A stretch of DNA of 13,402 nucleotides from Bacteroidales bacterium. GTDB lineage: Bacteria > Bacteroidota > Bacteroidia > Bacteroidales > UBA3824. A model generated the notes under the pieces. The model saw nothing but the letters and a program-made list of their open reading frames with translations, ran no database searches and was not told the DNA's origin. Position numbers and translations under genes: made by a program. This document shows positions 1 through 6,846 of the stretch, in pieces (position 1 is the stretch's first letter; each line of letters starts with the position of its first letter). The DNA is taken from the NCBI GenBank assembly GCA_016287995.1, contig JAEEXW010000034.1:1-13402 (forward strand), given 5' to 3'.

Positions 1-1439
1 ATTGGCTTGACATCAGCAACGGCTTTTATTACTTGCAAGTAAAAGCGGATTTCGGCAAGTCGGAATTTCTTAACGGTATGAACGATTTAGGCAAAACCAA
101 ATTTTCGGCAGTGCCTTACGCCTTAGCCGCAAAAACCGCAATTTCGGCTCAAAACGCAGAAAAAGTAACTGATGCTGTACTTTCGGATTTAAAAGATGTA
201 GATGTCAACAATGCAGTTGACGGTCAAGTTTTAACACTTGACGGAGGCAAATGGATTGCCAAAACAATCACGACAGAAGGTCCGTCAATAGACAAACTTT
301 CGCTTTTGACCGACGTTGCACTCACCTCAGCAACAGCAGGTCAAGTTTTAAGTTTTGACGGCAGCAAATGGGTCAACACCACTATTGAGACCAAAACTGC
401 ACTTTCTGAATTGACTGATGTCGCAATCAATAAAAACCTTGCCGACGGTCATATTCTCAAATACGACGGCACAAACAAAAAGTGGATAAACGCAGCCGAA
501 GGCGATATGTGGAAAATATGGTCAAAAGGTATTTACACAAACCAAAAAGTTGAAATAGGAAGAGAACCAGTAAAGGCTGAGGCTTCAAATAAAGACGCAT
601 TTATCGACGAAGATTTTCTCCTTGAAATAAGTAAAGACAATTCGGCAGGTGTACTTCTGAAAGAAAATGAAATATTTATGAAAGGCGGAAGTATAGTTGT
701 CGGCAGCCCGTCAACGGCAAAAAAAATAATCGGCGGAGTAGAAAACGTGCCTGCCGGTGCGGTTGCAATTTTCGGAGACGTTAACACCGACCATAGTTTT
801 GCATTTGGTATAAACGGCGAAAAATCAGAGGTTTCCGCTTCACAAGGCGCAATAGCCTTCGGAAGCAAATGCAAAGTAATTTCAAGCAAATGCGCTTCGG
901 CTTTCGGTCTTAACGTAACAGTAAACCAAGCACCTTATCAATTTGCCTGCGGAAAGTTTAATAATCCAATGAAAAGCAAAAATGAAAGCGGTGAAAATAT
1001 CGTGTATCCGCTGTTTATTGTCGGCAACGGAACCGCAGAAAATGCACGCAGCAACGCATTTTATGTTAATTCTGACGGAACGGCAACATTAGCAGGAGCC
1101 TTAACAAGTTCTTCCGATTCACGTTTGAAAACCAACGTCAACGGCATTTCGTCCGCACTTGACAAAATCGTAAAACTCCGCGGCGTAACCTTCAACTGGG
1201 ATCCGTCGAAAAAACCGTCAGCAGACAAAAAACTTCAATACGGTTTTATAGCGCAGGAAGTTGAAAAAATATTCCCCGAACTCGTTACGACGGATTCAGA
1301 AGGTTTTAAGTCGCTGAATTACATTGGAATAGTTCCAGTGCTTACAGAGGCTGTTAAAGAACTCAAAAAAGAAAACGATGACTTAAAAGCCACAATCAAC
1401 GACCTTGTAAAAAGAATTGAAGCATTAGAGAAAAAATAA
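1..1439 (+). CDS. Secreted fibre-like protein with C-terminal S74 chaperone domain (5' end missing)
   Basis: The frame is open to the left edge (first full codon at base 3). The codons before the TTG at 33 encode a family-typical segment (WLDISNGFYY), so that TTG is not the start. Numbered from base 33, residues 26-34 (AVPYALAAK) match the conserved segment that closes the N-terminal region of Bacteroidota tail-fiber-domain proteins. Three beta-rich repeats follow (about 50-76, 89-116, 124-153), each 'LS-LtDV...GQvL.yDG.KW'. Residues about 243-292 have short glycine/alanine-rich repeats (AFG, IAFGSKC, ASAFGLNV) resembling YadA/Hep_Hag heads. Residues about 357-468 are a Peptidase_S74 intramolecular chaperone: SSDSRLK with candidate Ser/Lys catalytic residues, YGFIAQEVE, FPELV, YIGIVPVLTEAVKEL, and a coiled-coil C-terminus. 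In known families this domain drives trimerisation and may cut itself off. A surface or secreted trimeric fibre is likely. Its ligand is unknown, and no phage structural gene adjoins it. Confidence 0.82.
   Translation, partial: WLDISNGFYYLQVKADFGKSEFLNGMNDLGKTKFSAVPYALAAKTAISAQNAEKVTDAVLSDLKDVDVNNAVDGQVLTLDGGKWIAKTITTEGPSIDKLSLLTDVALTSATAGQVLSFDGSKWVNTTIETKTALSELTDVAINKNLADGHILKYDGTNKKWINAAEGDMWKIWSKGIYTNQKVEIGREPVKAEASNKDAFIDEDFLLEISKDNSAGVLLKENEIFMKGGSIVVGSPSTAKKIIGGVENVPAGAVAIFGDVNTDHSFAFGINGEKSEVSASQGAIAFGSKCKVISSKCASAFGLNVTVNQAPYQFACGKFNNPMKSKNESGENIVYPLFIVGNGTAENARSNAFYVNSDGTATLAGALTSSSDSRLKTNVNGISSALDKIVKLRGVTFNWDPSKKPSADKKLQYGFIAQEVEKIFPELVTTDSEGFKSLNYIGIVPVLTEAVKELKKENDDLKATINDLVKRIEALEKK
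180..491 (+). repeat. Three degenerate protein-level repeats in the fibre stalk
   Basis: Three copies of a roughly 28-30-residue motif occur in tandem: LSDLKDVDVNNAVDGQVL..., LSLLTDVALTSATAGQVL... and LSELTDVAINKNLADGHIL..., each ending in DG-KW. Start-to-start spacings are 39 and 35 residues. Similar stalk repeats are common in phage and bacterial fibres. The DNA copies have diverged, so recent expansion is unlikely. Confidence 0.75.
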
Positions 1440-1469
1440 CTTTTTTTTTCAAGGCAAAAGATTTTTTCT

Positions 1470-1477
1470 TACATTTG
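1470..1477 (+). promoter_or_regulatory. Bacteroidota -7 promoter element for the DUF5606 gene
   Basis: TACATTTG matches the Bacteroidota -7 consensus TAnnTTTG exactly and is followed by GC, as is common. It lies 37 bases before the ATG at 1515. No convincing TTG is seen at the -33 position; that region is a T-run and purine-rich sequence. Confidence 0.6.
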
Positions 1478-1514
1478 CAGTCTGAAATTTTACGAAAAAA
1501 AGGAAATAATAAAA

Positions 1515-2030
1515 ATGAATTTAAAAGGAATTTTATCAGTAGCCACTTATCCGGGCTTGTATAAGCATGTGGCTCAGGCTAAAAACGGCCTTATTATAGA
1601 AAACATTTCTGACGGAAAAAAATGTTTGGCGTATGCTACTTCACGTATCAGCGCGTTAGAAGACATTTCTATTTACACCACCGACGGCGATATTAAATTG
1701 TCGGAGGTTTATGCGAGCCTTTATAAGGTTCTTGACGGCAAAGCAACGCCTTTTAGCCCCAAAAAAGCCTCAACAGAGGAGTTGACGGAATTGTTTACAA
1801 AAGCCCTCAAAAACTGGGACAAAGACCGCGTTTACACCTCTGACATCAAACGCGCATTCCTTTGGTACAACCTTCTTTTGGAAAACGGTCTTTTGAAACC
1901 CGAAGAAAAAGAAGAAGAAAAACCTGCTGAAAAAGCCGCAGAAGATGCTCCCAAAGCAGAAAAAAACGCCGAAGAAGAAGGCACAATCACCGTTAAGAAG
2001 AGGACAAGAAAGAAAAAAACAGAGGAATAA
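1515..2030 (+). CDS. DUF5606 domain-containing protein
   Basis: This is a 171-residue cytoplasmic protein without a signal peptide. Residues 1-130 match the Bacteroidota family DUF5606: an opening MNLKGILSVATYPGLYKH, then NGLIIENISDGKK, SRISALEDISIYT, and the closing DRVYTSDIKRAFLWYNLLLENGLL. The family is widespread and conserved in the phylum, but I know of no established function. The last 40 residues are a low-complexity Glu/Lys/Ala tail ending in a basic KKRTRKKK patch and EE, as seen in other members; it could bind nucleic acid, but that is a guess. The gene has its own upstream promoter and stands alone, convergent with the gene at 2037-3074. The ATG at 1515 begins exactly at the family's usual N-terminus. 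Confidence 0.9.
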   Translation: MNLKGILSVATYPGLYKHVAQAKNGLIIENISDGKKCLAYATSRISALEDISIYTTDGDIKLSEVYASLYKVLDGKATPFSPKKASTEELTELFTKALKNWDKDRVYTSDIKRAFLWYNLLLENGLLKPEEKEEEKPAEKAAEDAPKAEKNAEEEGTITVKKRTRKKKTEE

Positions 2031-2046
2031 AATTTTTTATTCCTCT
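2021..2046. terminator. Palindromic terminator shared by two convergent genes
   Basis: GAGGAATAA at 2022-2030 is the exact reverse complement of TTATTCCTC at 2037-2045. The pairing extends inward through AA/TT and outward by one A-T pair (2021/2046). Read on the minus strand, the hairpin is followed by T, G and seven Ts (complement of 2013-2019), a good U-tract for the gene ending at 2037. On the plus strand no T-run follows, so termination of the DUF5606 transcript here is less certain. Both stop codons lie inside the stem. Confidence 0.65.
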
Positions 2047-3074
2047 ATCGTGAAATGTTTTGATTGAATGTGATGTTTTGCTAAATCGTCTTTGTAATGG
2101 CTGATTTTTTTGAGGATTTTGTTTCCCCGCGAATCGCCGAGAGCGATAGTTTTTTCAGCATAACCGGCACTAACATCAAAGATTTCAAGACCGTAATAAA
2201 TTTCCGCCAAAGCGCACAACAAATCCGTTTTGGCGGATTTTTGTTTTTTATCGCTTTCATTAAGCGAATTAACCTCTTCAATTATAAGGTCGATATACGG
2301 TTTTATGTCGCGGATTACCTCTGAAAGTCCACCGTCATAATTAAGGCGCGAAAAAATATTTCTGATTTCTTCTTTCGCATATTTGTATTTCGGATAAAAA
2401 CTATTCTTTTTGTTATCCAACAACCAAACATGAATGAAATCTCCTTCCGGCATATAGACGTATGAGTTGTTGATTGTCGGAATAAAACTATCATAAAGTT
2501 CAAAAATTCTATTACGGATTTCCCTTTCGATGATGATTTCCTTGTTGTCAAGGATAAAATTATGGGCGTGAATAGGATTCTTGAATTTTTCCGGTGCAAC
2601 GATAGTGAAAACTATCGGCTCTCTCGGCACATCCTTTGTAAAGTTGTCCGTCTCAGTTCTACCTTGTGGCGAAACTGCCGTTATAGTTATCGGGATATGA
2701 TAATCCATTGCCGGACGGAAAAACGAAACTTCTTTTTCGCCTTCACGGTCTCTAATTTTTTCTACTTCCTCTATTTCGTAAATCTTATCAATTACCAAAT
2801 AGTCAGCCGATATAATGATTTTTAAGTACGGATTTTCCCTATCACGCCCCCACCCTTTCGGGACATAAAAGCGTTCTAACTCTTCCACGGTCTCAAAAGC
2901 GCGTTTTACCTGCCTCGGCGCATCAAGTATCAGAGAAAATACCCTATCATTCTCCGGCACATAATACCGTGGCATTCTTCTTGACGAAAACTCCACACCG
3001 AATTTATCGGTTGAATATTGCGGATAAGCCGTTAAACAAGAAAATAAAAGTATAATCAGAAACCTAAATCTCAT
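2037..3074 (-). CDS. Secreted or lipid-anchored protein of unknown function with a TPR-like C-terminus
   Basis: This 345-residue protein is not a family I recognise. It opens with two basic residues and a hydrophobic stretch (about residues 5-17), an export signal that probably ends near TAYPQ. LFSC at 11-14 is a poor alternative lipobox. The middle is rich in beta-type segments, with an acidic/basic stretch EIEEVEKIRDREGEKE. Residues about 283-325 (KTDLLCALAEIYYGLEIFD...YAEKTIALGDSRG) read as one or two TPR-like helices. The ATG lies 2 bases after the accD stop codon, so it is almost certainly translated from the accD mRNA, yet nothing in it suggests a role in fatty-acid synthesis. It ends at the shared palindromic terminator. 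Confidence 0.75.
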   Translation of the reverse strand: MRFRFLIILLFSCLTAYPQYSTDKFGVEFSSRRMPRYYVPENDRVFSLILDAPRQVKRAFETVEELERFYVPKGWGRDRENPYLKIIISADYLVIDKIYEIEEVEKIRDREGEKEVSFFRPAMDYHIPITITAVSPQGRTETDNFTKDVPREPIVFTIVAPEKFKNPIHAHNFILDNKEIIIEREIRNRIFELYDSFIPTINNSYVYMPEGDFIHVWLLDNKKNSFYPKYKYAKEEIRNIFSRLNYDGGLSEVIRDIKPYIDLIIEEVNSLNESDKKQKSAKTDLLCALAEIYYGLEIFDVSAGYAEKTIALGDSRGNKILKKISHYKDDLAKHHIQSKHFTIEE

Positions 3075-3076
3075 AT

Positions 3077-3919
3077 TTACATCATCATATTAAATAGTTT
3101 TATGAGCGTGTCTTTTATATTTTTTCTTTCAACGATGGTGTCCAAAAATCCGTGTTCGAGCAAAAATTCCGATGATTGGAAACCTTCGGGCAAGTCTTTT
3201 CCCGTAAACTCCCTTATCACTCTCGGACCGGCAAAACCTATAAGTGCCTGAGGTTCTGCCATATTAATATCGCCTAACATCGCAAACGAAGCCGAAACGC
3301 CTCCCGTTGTAGGATTTGTCATTAGTGAAATATACGGCAACTTTGCCTCGCTTAGTTGAGTGAGTTTCGCAGAAGTTTTTGCCATTTGCATCAGCGAAAA
3401 TGCACCTTCCATCATTCTCGCACCGCCAGAGCGGCTGATAATGACAAGAGGCTGATGTTTTTCGATGCAGTAGTCGATACTACGTGCTATTTTTTCACCG
3501 ACAACAGAGCCCATAGAGCCGCCGACAAACTCAAAATTCATACAGTCAACGGTTACGCACCTGCCACCTATTTCGCCGGTTGCTACCGAAATGGCGTCTT
3601 TGAGGTTTGTCTGTTTTTCTACCGCCGCAATTCTGTCCGTATACTTTTTTCTATCGGTAAAGTTAAGCGGATCGCCGCTGTGAAGGTTTGCAAACAATTC
3701 TTCGTAACGACCTGAATCAAACAAAATTTCAAAATAATCTTTCGTTGAAATTCTTTCATGGTAATTGCATTTCGGACATACGCACAAATTTTTTCTGTGA
3801 TCGTCTGTCGAAACTATTTCCTTGCATTGAGGACATTTGTACCAAAGTCCTTCGGGAATTTCCTTTTTGTCTTTCGTTTCGGTATTAATACCTTGTTGTG
3901 ATCTGTTAAACCAACCCAT
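3077..3919 (-). CDS. accD: Acetyl-CoA carboxylase carboxyltransferase subunit beta
   Basis: AccD pairs with AccA to form the carboxyltransferase of acetyl-CoA carboxylase. It moves CO2 from carboxybiotin to acetyl-CoA to give malonyl-CoA, the committed step of fatty-acid synthesis in the cytoplasm. The 280-residue length is normal. Near the N-terminus is the four-cysteine zinc ribbon (CPQC near residue 29, CPKC near 48). The crotonase-like core follows, with SGGARMMEGAFSLMQMAKTSAKL, TNPTTGGVSASFAMLGD and AEPQALIGFAGPRVIRE, all nearly invariant in AccD. A Bacteroidota-type -7 element lies 16 bases upstream of the ATG. The gene runs into the unknown secreted-protein gene with a 2-base gap. accA is not in the window. 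Confidence 0.97.
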   Translation of the reverse strand: MGWFNRSQQGINTETKDKKEIPEGLWYKCPQCKEIVSTDDHRKNLCVCPKCNYHERISTKDYFEILFDSGRYEELFANLHSGDPLNFTDRKKYTDRIAAVEKQTNLKDAISVATGEIGGRCVTVDCMNFEFVGGSMGSVVGEKIARSIDYCIEKHQPLVIISRSGGARMMEGAFSLMQMAKTSAKLTQLSEAKLPYISLMTNPTTGGVSASFAMLGDINMAEPQALIGFAGPRVIREFTGKDLPEGFQSSEFLLEHGFLDTIVERKNIKDTLIKLFNMMM

Positions 3920-3935
3920 TATTCTATATTTTTTG

Positions 3936-3943
3936 CAAAGGTA
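3936..3943 (-). promoter_or_regulatory. -7 promoter element for the accD operon
   Basis: On the minus strand this reads TACCTTTG, an exact match to TAnnTTTG, followed by CA. It is 16 bases from the accD ATG, implying a leader of about 10 bases. No clear TTG is seen at -33. It suggests accD is not merely read through from the lipoprotein gene upstream. Confidence 0.6.
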
Positions 3944-3970
3944 AAAATAATTTTCTTTATAAAAAAATTT

Positions 3971-5176
3971 TTAATCATACGCCATAGTTTTAACATAATA
4001 CGAGTAAACTGTTTTCCCTTCGGGATTTGCAGCACACAAGGCTCCGAGAATCGAAGATGTAAGACTATACGTATTTATATTTTCGTCATCAACGCTAACA
4101 TCTTTTAAAACGAAGTCAATTCTAAAAAAATTATCACCAGTGGCAGACAAAGAGCCGGAAAAATTTTTAGAAAGCCTTATATTAAGTTCGTTATAAGGAT
4201 TATCACCGTCCAAAACAAAAAGGTTTTCTATTTCGTTAAGACGTTTTGCAGGTACAAAAACCGTGTCCGTAGCCTCGGAAAGCGTGCTTTTATACCTAAA
4301 AAAGTCATCGCTGATATTATAAGTTTTTAAACCTATTTTTCCGATTTTGTAACAAGCAGACTGCGGGAGGTCAAGTTTTATGCCGTTAAGAAGCGGTATT
4401 CCATTGTTTTCTGAAAATTTTTGAAATAAGGTTTTCCAATTTTCAGAAAGACTAAGATAACCGTAACCCATATCCGGACGGCTGCTATAAAAATAGAAAT
4501 AATTGTATTTCATAGTTTTAGCCGTCCCCGAATTACTCAAATAAGACTTAAAGTCGCTAACAACGGTGCTTGAAGAATTTTTGGGCACAAAACACATATA
4601 AAAAAGGTGTTTTTCTTTTCCTCCGTCAACATAGTCAGTTATAAAAAATTCTATACTATTGCCTTTTTTGAGCCATCTTTCAAAATCGTCTTTTGCCCAA
4701 GCCCTATCTGCTCCGCCCTTTGCATAAAGTTCGCCGTCAGTGATAAAAACAGCCGCAGAATTTCCGTCAACAATTTGTTTTACGGCTGTGCCAAGCATTG
4801 AATTTTCGCCCTTAAACTTGCCTGAATCTTTTATCTTTTTCAAAAGTTCTGAGGTTTTTAGACCGACAGTTTTTTCAATGCCGGAATTACTGACCTGAAA
4901 AAAATCAACCGCCTGAATTTGAAAACTATTGATAAAAAGTTGATAAAAATTCTGCGTGTTAAAGTCCTTGAATGCAGTTTTCACACCAGAAGAATAATCG
5001 AGATAAACAGAAAAATTTTGTTCTTGAACTTGATCTTCGGGGAAATATATGCCGTGATAATTTCCGAGTATTTCTTCTACGGGAAATTTTTCAGTGTTTT
5101 GGTTACCACACGAAAAAGCAAAACAAGCCGCAAAGAGCGGTAATAAAAATGTTATTTTATTGAATCTCAAATACAT
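3971..5176 (-). CDS. Lipoprotein with a putative von Willebrand factor A-like domain
   Basis: The 401-residue protein begins with a lipoprotein-type signal (hydrophobic residues 9-22, FAFSC, so probable lipidated Cys23; Cys18 in LFAAC is an alternative). Residues about 54-185 have the spacing of a vWA fold: a strand ending in a MIDAS-like D60-Y-S62-S-G64, then GT130AV before a helix, then a strand into ITD147GE. These would be the metal-coordinating Asp/Ser, Thr and Asp positions of a vWA domain, although the third motif residue is Gly instead of Ser. The remaining 200 residues are beta-rich and unrecognised. The gene has its own promoter and is divergent from the SiaB/SiaC operon. Family identity is unknown; the vWA assignment rests on motif spacing only. 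Confidence 0.72.
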   Translation of the reverse strand: MYLRFNKITFLLPLFAACFAFSCGNQNTEKFPVEEILGNYHGIYFPEDQVQEQNFSVYLDYSSGVKTAFKDFNTQNFYQLFINSFQIQAVDFFQVSNSGIEKTVGLKTSELLKKIKDSGKFKGENSMLGTAVKQIVDGNSAAVFITDGELYAKGGADRAWAKDDFERWLKKGNSIEFFITDYVDGGKEKHLFYMCFVPKNSSSTVVSDFKSYLSNSGTAKTMKYNYFYFYSSRPDMGYGYLSLSENWKTLFQKFSENNGIPLLNGIKLDLPQSACYKIGKIGLKTYNISDDFFRYKSTLSEATDTVFVPAKRLNEIENLFVLDGDNPYNELNIRLSKNFSGSLSATGDNFFRIDFVLKDVSVDDENINTYSLTSSILGALCAANPEGKTVYSYYVKTMAYD

Positions 5177-5197
5177 AATTACTTATAATTAACACTG

Positions 5198-5205
5198 CGA
5201 ATGTA
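5198..5205 (-). promoter_or_regulatory. -7 promoter element for the vWA-like lipoprotein gene
   Basis: On the minus strand this reads TACATTCG followed by CA, matching TAnnTTTG at 7 of 8 positions. It lies 21 bases before the ATG. No clear -33 TTG is seen within the T-rich upstream sequence. Confidence 0.5.
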
Positions 5206-5264
5206 AACAAAAAAAACGGTAGAATAAAATTTTTTTGTTGACATAAATAATTTTCTTGAAAATC

Positions 5265-5295
5265 TTGAAAAATAGTCCGATTTTTGTTATTTTTG
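5265..5295 (+). promoter_or_regulatory. Full Bacteroidota promoter for the SiaB/SiaC-type operon
   Basis: TTG at 5265-5267 is followed after 20 bases by TATTTTTG at 5288-5295, an exact -7 consensus at about the expected spacing from a -33 TTG. The ATG is 20 bases further on. This is the best-formed promoter in the window and would drive the three genes 5316-7467. Confidence 0.68.
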
Positions 5296-5315
5296 CCTTG
5301 TAAACTTTTTTAAAT

Positions 5316-6434
5316 ATGGAGCAGTCTTTGGATTTTATTTACGGGCATTTCAGCGACATCGAGAAAGACGATATGGAATACATTTACAGGGGCGAAATCA
5401 CCCCCGTTATCGTTATGGACATTCTCGATTTTGCTAAAAGCAACCTCGCAAAGGCGGAGGACACAAAAAAACTCAAAACGAGAATTTATTACATTATGGG
5501 CGAGGGTTTGCAAAACATTACCCGTCATCAAGCCGATAATGTAGACGAAAATGTTGATAAAGAGGCAATTATCGCCATTATCAAAAAACGTCATAAATAT
5601 ATCATTGCCACAGGCAATCTTATGTTCAAGGCTGAGGAAGACGCTTTGAGAAAAAAACTCGAAAAAATCAACCACATGGACTCTGACGGGCTAAGAGAGT
5701 TTTCCAAAGAAATCCGTAACAATATGCAACTTAGCGCAAAAGGCGGCGCAAGTCTCGGACTTATTGAAATGGCTAAGCGTTCTGGCAACAAACTTGATTA
5801 TCTCATCAAGCCCGTTGACGACAAACTTTCATATTTTTATCTCACAACCGAAATAAAAACCTCCGAAGAGGCTGAGCCTGAAAACGCCCCTGAGGTGTAC
5901 TCTGTAAAGCAGTTGATTGACAATCACGAAAATTTTAACAAAAATAATTATATAATTTCTTTCAAAGGTGATTTTAATCAGGAAAATTTATTATCTTTGT
6001 TGGCGATTTTAAAATCCGGAATGAGCGAAACGCCTACGCGCATAAAACTCTATTCCGTGATGGTGGAACTTTTGCAAAACATTGTAAAACACGCAGATAA
6101 CCTTGACCATGCGGACGATTGGAAAGCGGGTGTGTTTTTCATCAAAGAATTGGAAGATAGTTTTTCGCTTTTGGCGGGCAACTATATCCGCAAAGTAAAT
6201 TCAGCCGCTTTGAAAGAGCGTATAGACCGGCTCAACAACATGAGTTACAAGGAGTTGACAAAGGAATACAATTCGATTTTGCTTAATACCGAAATCAATG
6301 ATTCCGTGTCTACGGGTTTGGGCTTTATTGATATCCGCCGCAAGACGGGTAACTTAATTGAATATTCGCTCAAAGAAGTTAACAACGAAATTGACTTTTT
6401 TATTGTAAAAACTATTGTAAATAAAAAGAACTAA
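5316..6434 (+). CDS. Tandem double-domain SiaB-family (DUF6272-type) protein kinase
   Basis: SiaB-type proteins are GHKL-like Ser/Thr kinases that phosphorylate SiaC partners. This 372-residue protein holds two copies of the domain. Copy 1 (about 20-180) has an N-box-like E63-G-L-Q-N67..R-H71, ATGN at 98-101, and the glycine loop SAKGGASLGLIEMAKRSG at 140-157. Copy 2 (about 211-369) has E251-L-L-Q-N255..K-H259, LAGN at 286-289, and a shortened loop DSVSTGLGFIDIRRKTG at 329-345 in which the KGG is lost. A charged linker (about 181-198) joins them. Family members I know are roughly half this length. Copy 1 is the likely catalytic unit; copy 2 may be regulatory. The SiaC-type gene follows after 17 bases, supporting the substrate assignment. 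No membrane segment is present. Confidence 0.85.
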   Translation: MEQSLDFIYGHFSDIEKDDMEYIYRGEITPVIVMDILDFAKSNLAKAEDTKKLKTRIYYIMGEGLQNITRHQADNVDENVDKEAIIAIIKKRHKYIIATGNLMFKAEEDALRKKLEKINHMDSDGLREFSKEIRNNMQLSAKGGASLGLIEMAKRSGNKLDYLIKPVDDKLSYFYLTTEIKTSEEAEPENAPEVYSVKQLIDNHENFNKNNYIISFKGDFNQENLLSLLAILKSGMSETPTRIKLYSVMVELLQNIVKHADNLDHADDWKAGVFFIKELEDSFSLLAGNYIRKVNSAALKERIDRLNNMSYKELTKEYNSILLNTEINDSVSTGLGFIDIRRKTGNLIEYSLKEVNNEIDFFIVKTIVNKKN

Positions 6435-6451
6435 AAAAATTAGCGGAAAAA

Positions 6452-6838
6452 ATGGAACCTTTTATCAAAGAACCGACGATTGATACACCGAGAGTTGTAT
6501 TAGATGCTGATAGCGGAGTATTTGAGATTTCTCAAATGTCTTTGCCTGAGGACGCTGTGGATTTTTATGCGCCGATTATCAACTGGCTAATGGAATATTC
6601 AGAGAATCCCCAAAAAGAGACCGTATTTAATATGAAACTTGAATATTTCAATACGGCTTCGAGCAAACAACTTATACAAATTCTCTTGCTTTTGGGCAAT
6701 CTCAAAGGCAAAACTGACATTAAGGTCAATTGGTATTACAAGGAAATTGACGAGGATATGCAGGCTTTGGGCGAGGAATATAGTCAGATTATCAACTTGC
6801 CTTTCAACCTCATACCCGTTCCAAAACAAACAAACTGA
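6452..6838 (+). CDS. siaC: SiaC-family regulatory phosphoprotein (DUF1987)
   Basis: This 128-residue protein spans the whole DUF1987 family. Conserved elements are DTPRVVLDADSGVFEISQMSLPEDAVDFY near the N-terminus (residues 11-39), then MKLEYFNTASSKQLIQIL (61-78) and VNWYYKEIDEDMQALGEEY further on. In Pseudomonas aeruginosa, SiaC is phosphorylated by SiaB, dephosphorylated by SiaA, and when unphosphorylated activates the diguanylate cyclase SiaD. The acceptor there, from memory, is Thr68; here the Thr in YFNTASSK is also residue 68. The gene sits 17 bases after the kinase gene and 8 bases before the yciO-like gene, so the three are one transcript. No SiaA-like phosphatase or SiaD-like cyclase is in the window, so the output is unknown. 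Confidence 0.92.
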   Translation: MEPFIKEPTIDTPRVVLDADSGVFEISQMSLPEDAVDFYAPIINWLMEYSENPQKETVFNMKLEYFNTASSKQLIQILLLLGNLKGKTDIKVNWYYKEIDEDMQALGEEYSQIINLPFNLIPVPKQTN

Positions 6839-6846
6839 TAAGAAAA

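Noticed and set aside
33..35. TTG at 33 as the start of the fibre protein
   Set aside because: The frame continues upstream to the window edge, and the upstream codons encode conserved family sequence, so the gene is truncated by the window.
533..889. Minus-strand frame of 118 codons inside the fibre gene
   Set aside because: It is a shadow of the repeat-rich plus-strand coding sequence, with no family resemblance.
1427..1450. Possible terminator after the fibre gene (GAAAAAA paired with TTTTTTC)
   Set aside because: The stem would be almost all A-T and is explained by lysine codons followed by a T-run; too weak to call.
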